From positions 1 to 64,000 of the forward strand of contig VAYS01000008.1 of assembly GCA_005883215.1 (NCBI GenBank): a stretch of 64,000 nt of DNA, given 5' to 3'. This document shows, piece by piece, positions 41,341 to 48,736 of this stretch; within the stretch, counting starts at the first letter, position 1, and each line of letters opens with the position of its first letter. Made by a program: the position numbers and the translations under genes. The notes beneath the pieces are model-generated. The model had not been told where the DNA came from, did no database searches, and worked only from the letters and a program-made list of their open reading frames with translations. The DNA is from Actinomycetota bacterium (GTDB taxonomy: Bacteria > Actinomycetota > Thermoleophilia > Solirubrobacterales > Solirubrobacteraceae).

Positions 41341-42075
41341 CTAGGCCTCTCCGAAGATCTCTCGCAGGACGCCGTTTAGCTCGCCCAAGGCGCGCTCGCC
41401 GTCGCCCACGTAGGTGGAGCCGTGCATGATCGCCAGGGTCCGGGGATTGAGCTCGGCCAGGCGCCGCATGGCCCGGTCGGTGCGGGGCGAGTAGGGGACG
41501 TAGTCGGCGAGGACCCCGGCCTCGTACTCGCGCAGCGAGTTGCGCGCGCGCTCGATGACGTCGGCCTCTGTCACCGGCTCGCAGTCGCCGTTCTGATGGA
41601 AGAGGTCCGAGCACAGCAACGTCCGCTGGGTCTCCTCGTACAGGAGGCCTGCGTCCCAACCGTGTGGTAGCTGGGCCGTGCGCACGAAGCGAAAGCGGTA
41701 CTTGCCGGTCTCGAGCGCTTCGCCGTCCGCCATCCCGCGGGCTTCGCGCACTGCGCTGACGAAGTCGCGGTTTACGAGCGCCCCGATCTGGCCGCATACG
41801 GGCGTGGCATTAGGCGCCGCTTGGAGCCATTGCTCAAGGGCGCCGCACTCGTCGGATTCGGTGTGGCTGAAGCTGATCCAGCGGATGCGAGACGGATCCA
41901 TGACCTTTGCCACGCCCGCCATCACGAGCGGGAACATGTCCTTTAGCCCAGTGTGGAAGAGCAATGGCTGCTCGTCGTCGACCACGAAATGGTTGAACTG
42001 GAGATTGATCTCCGGGACAAAGACTGAGACCCGATAGAGATCTGGGGCAATCTCGGTCACGACCGGCTCTGGCAT
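41341..42075 (-). CDS. Stand-alone di-iron metallo-beta-lactamase-fold protein (flavodiiron-like)
   Basis: A 244-residue protein matching the oxygen-binding N-terminal domain of flavodiiron proteins: FNHFVVDDEQPLLFHTG, the metal motif SHTESDECGA (HxExD), QLPHGWD, LLCSDLFHQ and MHGSTYVGDGE. Flavodiiron proteins reduce O2 or NO and carry a C-terminal flavodoxin domain; here the protein ends before it, so an external electron donor would be required. It could also be an O2 sensor domain used alone. Confidence 0.86.
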   Translation of the reverse strand: MPEPVVTEIAPDLYRVSVFVPEINLQFNHFVVDDEQPLLFHTGLKDMFPLVMAGVAKVMDPSRIRWISFSHTESDECGALEQWLQAAPNATPVCGQIGALVNRDFVSAVREARGMADGEALETGKYRFRFVRTAQLPHGWDAGLLYEETQRTLLCSDLFHQNGDCEPVTEADVIERARNSLREYEAGVLADYVPYSPRTDRAMRRLAELNPRTLAIMHGSTYVGDGERALGELNGVLREIFGEA

Positions 42076-42142
42076 GGATCTCTCCCACGCTGGTTGATGG
42101 CAGGAAAGGGCGACCCTAGCTGAGACTTCGCGGGGGATGACA

Positions 42143-42167
42143 GCGGGTCCCGCCAGGCGGGACCCGC
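42143..42167. terminator. Strong hairpin
   Basis: An 11-bp perfect stem (GCGGGTCCCGC / GCGGGACCCGC) with a 3-base loop lies between the M48 gene stop (42211) and the metallo-hydrolase start (42075), both on the minus strand. Likely terminator of the M48 transcript. Confidence 0.7.
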
Positions 42168-42210
42168 CGTGTGCTCGGCATTTGTATCGCTCACACTGGG
42201 GGTGTGGCGG

Positions 42211-43188
42211 CTAGCGCTGACGAGATAGCCAGTCGCGCAGCTGGTCGCCGATTTCGGCGATCGAGGAGCCGGCCTGCTGGAAGGCGCTGGCGATTCGCTC
42301 GGAGTAGTGGGCGCTTGCGCTGTCAGCCTCTTCGCGCAGGGGTGGCTCCTCGCCGCGGCGCATGTACTCGCCGCCCACGATCCGGTCGTAATCACCCGAG
42401 CGCACCCAGTCCAGGAGGTCGCGCACGCGCCGCACGGGCATGGGGTGGGTCAGGTTTAGGTCGTTGATGAGCTTGGTGAGGCGGTCGAGGCCTTTGCCTC
42501 CCTCTTCGTAGTCGGCGGCTTGGGCGATGAAGGCGTCCAGGTTGAGCTCGTTTGCGGCTGCCCCCGCGGAAAGCACCATCAGCGAGCGGCAGACGGCCGT
42601 GGTGTCGCGGGTGAGCACCGCCGCGGCGCGGTCGCAGCTCAGCTCGGCGGCCCGGAACCACTCCAGCAGCGCAAGCCGGATCGCCAGCAGCGGCAGCCCG
42701 GCCAACACCGGCAGGCGCGAGCCGCCAAGGCGCACGAGGATGATCAGCGCCGTCTGATAGAGCACGTGATCGGAGTGCACGTGCGCGGCCTCGTGCGCGA
42801 GCACCGCGCGCCGACCGCCGTCGTCGAGCAGCTGCAGCAGCTCCGAGTTCAGCAGCACGATTGGGCTGTGGGCACCGACCGTGTACGCGTTGGCGAACGG
42901 GAACTGCATGAGGTAGAGGTCGGGTACGGCGTCATCCAGGTCAAGCGCGTGGAAGACCTCGCGATGCAGCACCCACACCGCCGGCAGCTGACGCTCGCCG
43001 AGGCGAACGGCGCCGCCGAGCGTGACCGCCCGCAGCGCGCGCTCGTAACCCAGCGCGATCAGGCGCCGCACGACCTCATCGAGGTAGGGAACGCGCTGGA
43101 GCGCGGCCGTGGCCGCCCGATCGGCCGGGTGCTGGTAGGCGCGCGGCGAGATGCCTGGGAGCTGGAACGCCTCGACCGGAACCGCCAT
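42211..43188 (-). CDS. M48-family peptidase
   Basis: A 325-residue protease. The zinc motif is HEAAHVHSDH (about residues 130-139), followed by two hydrophobic segments and the third ligand region EWFRAAELSCDRAA. The N-terminus before the motif (FPFANAYTVGAHSPIVLLNS) is typical. The last 90 residues are hydrophilic. It is probably a membrane-associated stress protease. ATG 43188. Confidence 0.9.
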   Translation of the reverse strand: MAVPVEAFQLPGISPRAYQHPADRAATAALQRVPYLDEVVRRLIALGYERALRAVTLGGAVRLGERQLPAVWVLHREVFHALDLDDAVPDLYLMQFPFANAYTVGAHSPIVLLNSELLQLLDDGGRRAVLAHEAAHVHSDHVLYQTALIILVRLGGSRLPVLAGLPLLAIRLALLEWFRAAELSCDRAAAVLTRDTTAVCRSLMVLSAGAAANELNLDAFIAQAADYEEGGKGLDRLTKLINDLNLTHPMPVRRVRDLLDWVRSGDYDRIVGGEYMRRGEEPPLREEADSASAHYSERIASAFQQAGSSIAEIGDQLRDWLSRQR

Positions 43189-43520
43189 ATCCGCTGACCC
43201 TACCGGCCGCACGCTGCAGACGGTCCGGGTGGCGGTGGTAGGGTCGGCGGTCAGCTGGCGGAGGGAGATAGCGATGAACGATGTCCGCACAGACCGTCGT
43301 TTGCTCGGCGGCAAAGGCGACCAGCGCGCCGGAGGTCCGCCGCTCCCCGGCTCGCCGCTCGTGCGCGTGTTCACGACTCACGGTCAAGCGCAAATCCCCG
43401 CGCCGCGATCTGCCTGACGGCGATCAGCGCGTCTAGGGGCAAGCCACACCAACCTGATCCAAGAGCACTGCGGGCTGGGATCCGTGGCGGGCGAATGAGT
43501 GAGTGTTTGACCATGAAGCC
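43189..43520. other. Intergenic stretch with one possible short ORF
   Basis: A 330-base gap between the divergent M48 and SDR genes. A 47-codon frame at 43274-43417 (+) begins MNDVRTDRRLL and has a good upstream GGAGGGAG, but no family likeness. Nothing else recognised. Confidence 0.3.
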
Positions 43521-44213
43521 ATGACCACGACGCTGATCACCGGAGCCAACAAGGGCCTGGGGCGCGAGACGGCGCGACGCCTGGTGGCCGACGGCCACGA
43601 CGTCTGGCTCGCCGCCCGCGACTCCGCCAAGGGCAAGGTGGCGAGCGAGGAGCTCGGCGCGCGCTTCGTCGAGCTCGACGTGACCGACGAAGCGAGCGTC
43701 ACGGCGGCCGCCGAGCGTGTCGCAGGCTCAGGCGGCTTGGACGTGCTGGTCAACAACGCCGGCATCGTCGGGGCGCGAAAGGCCGTCCCTGAGCTAACCG
43801 CCGATGACGTGCGCCAGGTGTTCGAAACCAACGTCTTCGGGATCGTGCGCGTGACGCGCGCGTTCCTACCGCTGCTCGAGCGCTCCACGAACCCGGTGAT
43901 CGTCAACGTGTCCAGTGGCATGGGCTCACTCGCGGTGACGACGGACGCCTCGCGATTGGAGTCGACGCTGATCTCGCTCGCCTATCCGGCATCCAAGTCC
44001 GCCGTGAACATGCTCACGTCGCAGTACGCCAAGGCCTTTCCGCACATGCGGATCAACGCGGTTGACCCGGGCTATACCGCGACCGACTTCAACCAGCACC
44101 GGGGCACCAAACCCGTCGATCAGGGCGCCGAGATCATCGTCCGCATGGCACAGCTCGACCAGTCTGGGCCGACCGGCACGTTCGTCGACGAGCACGGCGC
44201 CGTGCCCTGGTGA
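43521..44213 (+). CDS. Short-chain dehydrogenase/reductase
   Basis: A 230-residue SDR with cofactor motif TGANKGLG, NNAG (VLVNNAGIVG), catalytic Ser in VNVSSGMGS and YPASK (Y-x3-K). The AAR at the end of strand 2 suggests NADPH. ATG 43521 is the start; an in-frame GTG lies 18 bases upstream. It is coupled to the next hydrolase gene by a GTGA overlap. Substrate unknown. Confidence 0.94.
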   Translation: MTTTLITGANKGLGRETARRLVADGHDVWLAARDSAKGKVASEELGARFVELDVTDEASVTAAAERVAGSGGLDVLVNNAGIVGARKAVPELTADDVRQVFETNVFGIVRVTRAFLPLLERSTNPVIVNVSSGMGSLAVTTDASRLESTLISLAYPASKSAVNMLTSQYAKAFPHMRINAVDPGYTATDFNQHRGTKPVDQGAEIIVRMAQLDQSGPTGTFVDEHGAVPW

Positions 44214-44839
44214 GAGTCGTCGAGATCGATACTCCGCACGGCCCGGCGCGCGTCCATCTGGATCTGGTCGATGAGCCGCGCGCGGCGCTGGTGCTCGGCC
44301 ATGGTGCGGCGGGAGGGGTGGAAACGCCAGATCTCCGGGCCGCGGCGGAGGTCGCCCGGGGAGAGCGGATCAGCGTGGCGCTGATCGACCAGCCCTATCG
44401 CGTCGCCGGCCGGCGCTCGCCGCCACGCCCGCCGCAGCTTGACTCCGCCTGGGTCACGGTCGTCGAGCGCTTGGGCGTCGATGAGCTGGCGAGGCTGAGC
44501 GTAGTCGTTGGCGGTCGGTCGATGGGCGCCCGCGTCGCCTGTCGCACGGCGGGAGCGACCGGCGCCGTGGCGGTGCTCTGCCTGGCCTTCCCCCTCGAGT
44601 CTCCTTCGCGCGGGGGTAAGCCGCCGCAGAGCCGCTTGGCCGAGCTCGACGCGGTTACGGTGCCCACGCTGGTGGTTCAGGGCGAGCGCGATCGTTTCGG
44701 GACGCCTCCGCCGGGGGTGTCTCGCCGAGTGGCCCTGGTGCCGGGCGATCACGGACTCAAGGCGGACCTCGAGGCTGTGGCCGCGGCCGTACAAACATGG
44801 CTTCGCGGCGTGGTCAACGCGGGAGCGCCCGCGGCGTAG
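44210..44839 (+). CDS. Alpha/beta hydrolase (KANL3/Tex30-like)
   Basis: A 209-residue hydrolase: LVLGHGAAGGVETPDL (oxyanion region), nucleophile GGRSMGARVA, acid in VVQGERDRFGTP and His in VPGDHGLKA. The GTG start overlaps the SDR stop. The family is of dienelactone-hydrolase-like proteins with unknown substrates. It is short and cytoplasmic. Confidence 0.88.
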   Translation: MRVVEIDTPHGPARVHLDLVDEPRAALVLGHGAAGGVETPDLRAAAEVARGERISVALIDQPYRVAGRRSPPRPPQLDSAWVTVVERLGVDELARLSVVVGGRSMGARVACRTAGATGAVAVLCLAFPLESPSRGGKPPQSRLAELDAVTVPTLVVQGERDRFGTPPPGVSRRVALVPGDHGLKADLEAVAAAVQTWLRGVVNAGAPAA

Positions 44840-44967
44840 TGATCGCCGCCCCCTTCCGTTTGCGCCGTTTGACGGCCTGGTAGCGTCAACGTGCATCAGC
44901 GCGATCCATCACCGCGACCATCGCCTGGACCAGCCACGTCTTTAGAGAACGCGTATAACGGTTCGTC

Positions 44968-45429
44968 ATGAAGCCGCGAAACAAGCAGGGCAGGTCATTC
45001 ATCCTGGCCCTTCTCGTCCTAGCGCTCGCGGCGTGCACTGCGGGGGCGGCGACCGGCAAGGGTGGCAGTTACACCGGTGCCACCTCGCAAGGAAGCCGGG
45101 TCAAGCTTACGATCGCCGCCGATGGCGTGACGGTACGGCGCAAGGGCTTGTCGATCGGGAGGCTCAGCGGGTCCTGCACCGGCGGCCTCTCATACCACGC
45201 CGCCGGAGGCAACGCCAAGAGCTTTAAGTTCAAGGGGCTCGGCTTCACCTACGCCGAGCATTTCACTGGCAGCACGGTTGGGCCCAACGCCGGCCCGTCG
45301 ACCCTTCAGGCCAAGGGCCGGCTCTCACGAGATCGGCGGACCGTGCATGGCTCGGCCCGCTATACCCATCGCGGCGCCAACGGAATTCGTTGCCAGGCTT
45401 CGGCGTCGTTCACGCTGCACAAGCGCTGA
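44968..45429 (+). CDS. Secreted or lipid-anchored small beta protein
   Basis: A 153-residue protein with signal peptide and possible lipobox ALAACTAG (Cys near residue 23). The rest is beta-rich (YTGATSQGSRVKLTIAADGV; LSGSCTGGLSYHA; TLQAKGRLSRDRRTVHGSARY) with two Cys. The repeat of beta hairpins resembles small extracellular sandwich proteins. Function unknown. Confidence 0.72.
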   Translation: MKPRNKQGRSFILALLVLALAACTAGAATGKGGSYTGATSQGSRVKLTIAADGVTVRRKGLSIGRLSGSCTGGLSYHAAGGNAKSFKFKGLGFTYAEHFTGSTVGPNAGPSTLQAKGRLSRDRRTVHGSARYTHRGANGIRCQASASFTLHKR

Positions 45430-45603
45430 GGATCCGCTACCAGGCGAGCGGGGCGAGGGCGGTTAGCGCACTCGCCTTGCCGGGGTGACGGGTGGGATTC
45501 GTGTTCGACGGGTGGGGTTGGGCGAACTCGCCGTTATGAAACGGCGTGCTCGCCTGTTGTTGTGGGTGTAGGGCAGGCCTGCTCTGCAAGCCCTCTCCCT
45601 TGG

Positions 45604-45631
45604 GCGGGCCCTCCGTGCACGGAGGGCCCGC
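45604..45631. repeat. Perfect 28-base palindrome
   Basis: Arms GCGGGCCCTCCG and CGGAGGGCCCGC with a self-complementary centre TGCA; all 28 bases are symmetrical. It lies between the converging secreted-protein and SnoaL genes, so it may be a two-way terminator. Confidence 0.75.
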
Positions 45632-45653
45632 TCTCCAGGGATGTGGTGGTTTC

Positions 45654-45668
45654 GCCGCGGATCGCGCG
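45654..45668. repeat. Copy of the dispersed GCCGCGGATCGCGCG motif
   Basis: Exact match to the copy at 31323-31337, here 50 bases past the stop of the minus-strand SnoaL gene. Confidence 0.6.
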
Positions 45669-45717
45669 GAATCCGCCCGGGATTGGGGGGTAGGCTCTCG
45701 CGCCCTGACTATCGTTT

Positions 45718-46116
45718 TCAGGACCGCAGGCCGACCGCCTCGAGCGCGTTTTCGGTCTCCTGGTACAGGCACACACGAGCGACGCGGTTATCGCGGAAGG
45801 TGAATACGAGCGCGCTTCGGGCGATCGCTTCGATGCCCTCCCGGCCTCGCACTCGACCCGAGTTGGGAACCACTACTGAGTCCCCGGCCTCGATGAAGCG
45901 CTGGGGCTCGACGGTGACCGCCTCGAACGTGTCGTAGAAGTTGTCATAGAAGTCCAGCACGGCACCTATCCCCCGATACACACCTGCATCGAAGCCTCGG
46001 GAGGCCGACCAGTCCAGCTCGACGTCAGGATCGTTGAGCGCTCGGATCGCTTCGATGTCGCGCCGGTTGTATGCCTCGATGACCTGCCGGGTTAGCTCGA
46101 TGTTCTCCCGGGACAC
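45718..46116 (-). CDS. SnoaL-like (NTF2 fold) protein
   Basis: A 132-residue protein with SRENIELTRQVIEAYNRRDIEA, then ELDWSASRGFDAGVYRGIGAV and FRDNRVARVCLYQETENALEAVGL. The N- and C-termini match the common actinobacterial SnoaL-like group. The GTG at 46116 is the start. It is probably cytosolic; ligand unknown. A second member of the same group is at 50613-51032. Confidence 0.85.
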   Translation of the reverse strand: MSRENIELTRQVIEAYNRRDIEAIRALNDPDVELDWSASRGFDAGVYRGIGAVLDFYDNFYDTFEAVTVEPQRFIEAGDSVVVPNSGRVRGREGIEAIARSALVFTFRDNRVARVCLYQETENALEAVGLRS

Positions 46117-46201
46117 TGTCGGCCACGTTATCCGGTCGCGCCCGATCAGTCCGCGGGCTGGCCACATTAGGTTGGGCCGCCGTCGCGGAATCGAAGCGCG
46201 G

Positions 46202-46549
46202 CTAGGGGATGTGGACGTTGGGGCAGACGCCCCGTTTATGCAGCCTTCGGTAGAGGTCGTTTAGCTGCTCGCGGGAAAAGCCGCTTGGGTGGTGGCGGTG
46301 GTAGGCGCGAAGGATCGCGCGGTTGCATTTGGCGGCGGACGGCTTTCCCCCGGCGTCAGCGGGAGACGTGCCGGCCATAGCGCCGAGGGTCACCGCCGCG
46401 GTTGCCGCCAGGGTCACCGCGGTTCGCCGGGCGTGCTTGGCTGGGTTGTAGGGCTCGTCGTATCGGGTCGAGCTCTTCCGGGAGGCGTTGCCATTCAGGC
46501 GAGCCGTCTCGGTTACCGCGTTGTCCTGTGTACGCCTGGGCTCCCGCAT
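46202..46549 (-). CDS. Small secreted basic protein, unknown
   Basis: A 115-residue protein with a long hydrophilic N-terminus, then a signal-like helix (TAVTLAATAAVTLGAMAG) and a short His/Arg-rich outer part with two Cys (AAKCNRAILRAYHRHHPSGF; RGVCPNVHIP). A later start may be the true one. No family recognised. Confidence 0.5.
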   Translation of the reverse strand: MREPRRTQDNAVTETARLNGNASRKSSTRYDEPYNPAKHARRTAVTLAATAAVTLGAMAGTSPADAGGKPSAAKCNRAILRAYHRHHPSGFSREQLNDLYRRLHKRGVCPNVHIP

Positions 46550-46651
46550 TGCCCCAGTAGATATTTGCCCGACGCGGGCGGTATTTGGGATGCGGTTACG
46601 TCAAAGCTGGGAGGCGCGGTCGCAGGGTTACGTCAGAACGCCGAGTCGCCA

Positions 46652-47368
46652 CTAGGTTGGGTCAGGCGGCGGCTCGATCAGGCCGAGCTGCAGCGCCAGC
46701 GCGATCGCGTGCGGCCGGTTGCGAGCGCCGAGTTTGCGGTAGGCGTTCTCGACGTGCGTTCGGACCGTTGCGGGCGCGATCGTCAGACGCTCGCCGATGT
46801 CCCGGAGCGGGATCCCCTCGGCGATGAGGGCGAGGACCTCTCGCTGACGCGGCGACAGCGGCCCGGGCAGGGGACCCACGCTGGATTCGTCGATTGTTTC
46901 CAGCTCATCGTCTGGCCAGCCTGCCGGTCCAAAAACGATGAGGTGCTCGCCGGGGAGGGCGTTGGCCAGCGCGCAGAAGACGATCGCAAGCCGGCTTCCG
47001 TCCTCAAATCCCACGTCGTAGGGCCCGGCGACGCATCCTTCGTCTAGCAGCTGGGCCCAGAGCATCTTCAGCCTGGCCAGTTGAGCATGAGGCGTGAGGT
47101 CGTCGATCTGGCGTTGGCGAAGCTCGGCGAGGCTCAGACGGAACAGCAATCGGGCGGCGCGGTTGGCCTCGAGATGGCGCCGCTGGTTGTCCACCGTCAC
47201 CATCGGGACCTGGGTTTTGTCGAAGACACGCCGAAACTGGTGCGCCCGGCCGCGCTCGTCGCGCATGCGCCGCGCGGCCGAGGCGATGCCGCCGGTGGGC
47301 ACCACCGCTTGGGCGAACCGCACCGGACGTCTCGCCGGCCCCGCGGGGCCCGCCGGCCCTAGTAGCAT
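46652..47368 (-). CDS. PAS-LuxR transcriptional regulator
   Basis: A 238-residue regulator: a PAS-like domain (about 35-150; FRRVFDKTQVPMVTVDNQRR...EANRAARLLF) and a C-terminal LuxR-type helix-turn-helix (about 170-232; LSPRQREVLALIAEGIPLRDIGERLTIAPATVRTHVENAYRKL). There is no receiver domain. The ATG at 47368 lies inside one of two palindromes shared with the divergent GntR-type gene; ATG 47404 and TTG 47413 are other possible starts. Confidence 0.88.
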   Translation of the reverse strand: MLLGPAGPAGPARRPVRFAQAVVPTGGIASAARRMRDERGRAHQFRRVFDKTQVPMVTVDNQRRHLEANRAARLLFRLSLAELRQRQIDDLTPHAQLARLKMLWAQLLDEGCVAGPYDVGFEDGSRLAIVFCALANALPGEHLIVFGPAGWPDDELETIDESSVGPLPGPLSPRQREVLALIAEGIPLRDIGERLTIAPATVRTHVENAYRKLGARNRPHAIALALQLGLIEPPPDPT

Positions 47369-47373
47369 GCTAT
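47362..47373. promoter_or_regulatory. Operator-like palindrome, copy 1
   Basis: GTAGCATGCTAT, of which TAGCATGCTA is a perfect 10-base palindrome. It covers the likely start codon of the LuxR gene. Identical to copy 2, 76 bases away. Confidence 0.65.
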
Positions 47374-47437
47374 TTCCGTTCTCAGTCCACACCGGCGCCG
47401 CCATCTGCCCCAATCTTGTGGCGTTCTGGAAATGTTG

Positions 47438-47449
47438 GTAGCATGCTAT
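47438..47449. promoter_or_regulatory. Operator-like palindrome, copy 2
   Basis: GTAGCATGCTAT, identical to copy 1. It lies 37 bases before the GntR-type gene, where its own promoter should be. Two such copies in a divergent region suggest binding by one of the two regulators. Confidence 0.65.
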
Positions 47450-47486
47450 CAGCTAAAGTTGGGCGTGGCTAGGAGGTTTGTGAGAG

Positions 47487-48668
47487 ATGGTCGAGGAGCG
47501 GATGAGCCGGGCGGGATGGACGTACGGCCAGCTGGTCGACGACATCTTCGAAGGTCGCTGGGCAGCCGAGGAGACGGTTTCCGCGTACTCGTTGGCGAGC
47601 CGGCTGGGGGTGAGCAGGACGCCGGTGGTCGAAGCGCTAAAGCGCTTGGAGGCCGAGGGGATCGTCGAGATCGTCCCGAAGGTGGGCTGCCGGCTCGCAC
47701 GGCGTGACCCGGAGTCGCTTGACGAGTTGCTCTCGGTTGCTGGCGCGCTTGAGGGGCTTGCAGCGGAGCGTGCGGCAGAACGGGCGGACGGTGCCCAGCT
47801 GCGGCGAATGGGGGGGGTGGTCGATGGTCTTGCCGAGGCGGCGGCGAGTGACGATGGCGCCGCCTTTGCGCAGCTGGAGCGCCAGTTTCATCGCCAGCTC
47901 ACCGCGGCGGGGTTGCCGCGCCTTGACTCCGCCGCCGACGGCGTGTGGCTGTCGCTGCGAGCTGCCCTCGGACCTCAGGTTTCACGACAGAGCCGCCAGC
48001 ACATCGCGACTGGCCGTCGCGGGATCTTGGAAGCGCTGCGTTTGCGCGATTCTGCCCGCGCTCGTGCGGCCGCCGAGCGACACATCGCGGCACTGGCAGG
48101 GGACGCGCGCAACGGTGCCGCGGGGGACTGCGCGGCCCTTGGCAATGCCTTGGGCGGGCTTGAGCATTCGGCGCTGCTCTATGGATCAGAGGCCGAGTTC
48201 GTCGCCTCGGCACTGCCCTTTGCGCTTACCGGAGTGCAGAAGGGTGAACGCGTACTGGTGGTCAGCAGCCAGCACAACATCGATGTGCTCAGCCAGACCC
48301 TCGGCTCCGATGGTGCCAAGGTGGACTTCTGGGAATCGTCGGCCTGGTACACCGACCCGGGGTCTGCGCTGCGGGGATACCAGCGCTATATCGGCGAGCA
48401 CGGCACCGCCTCGCGGGTTCGCGTCGTCGGCGAGCCGCCATGGCGTGACCGCGACGAGGACGCGATCCGGGACTGGCTGCGCTACGAGTCGGTCATCAAC
48501 GTCGCGCTGGAACTGGCCCCTGCTTCGATCATGTGCCCGTACGACACCGAACGGCTAGCGCCGGTCATCCTCGAAGGCGCACGTAGCGCGCACCCCCACC
48601 TCTGCACGCACGGACAAGTGGCACCCAGCGGCGACTACCGCCAGTTCTTTGCCCCCGCCTCGTCCTGA
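47487..48668 (+). CDS. GntR-FCD-MEDS fusion regulator
   Basis: A 393-residue protein with three parts. Residues about 8-75 are a GntR winged helix (VSAYSLASRLGVSRTPVVEALKRLEAEGIVEI). About 80-215 form an all-helical FCD ligand domain (AGALEGLAAERAAERADGAQL; FHRQLTAAG; HIATGRRGILEALRLRDSARA). About 225-390 form a MEDS domain (HSALLYGSEAEFVASALPFA; GERVLVVSSQ; CPYDTERLAPVILEGARSAHP). MEDS domains are usually joined to MerR-type or histidine-kinase/anti-sigma parts. SD AGGAGG lies 10 bases before the ATG. It is divergent from the PAS-LuxR gene and probably autoregulated. Confidence 0.88.
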   Translation: MVEERMSRAGWTYGQLVDDIFEGRWAAEETVSAYSLASRLGVSRTPVVEALKRLEAEGIVEIVPKVGCRLARRDPESLDELLSVAGALEGLAAERAAERADGAQLRRMGGVVDGLAEAAASDDGAAFAQLERQFHRQLTAAGLPRLDSAADGVWLSLRAALGPQVSRQSRQHIATGRRGILEALRLRDSARARAAAERHIAALAGDARNGAAGDCAALGNALGGLEHSALLYGSEAEFVASALPFALTGVQKGERVLVVSSQHNIDVLSQTLGSDGAKVDFWESSAWYTDPGSALRGYQRYIGEHGTASRVRVVGEPPWRDRDEDAIRDWLRYESVINVALELAPASIMCPYDTERLAPVILEGARSAHPHLCTHGQVAPSGDYRQFFAPASS

Positions 48669-48736
48669 GCCGGGTCGGCCTCCATTCGGATCGTGCATCC
48701 GGCGCATCGCCGATTGGGTTGCACGGGGTCGCCTGA

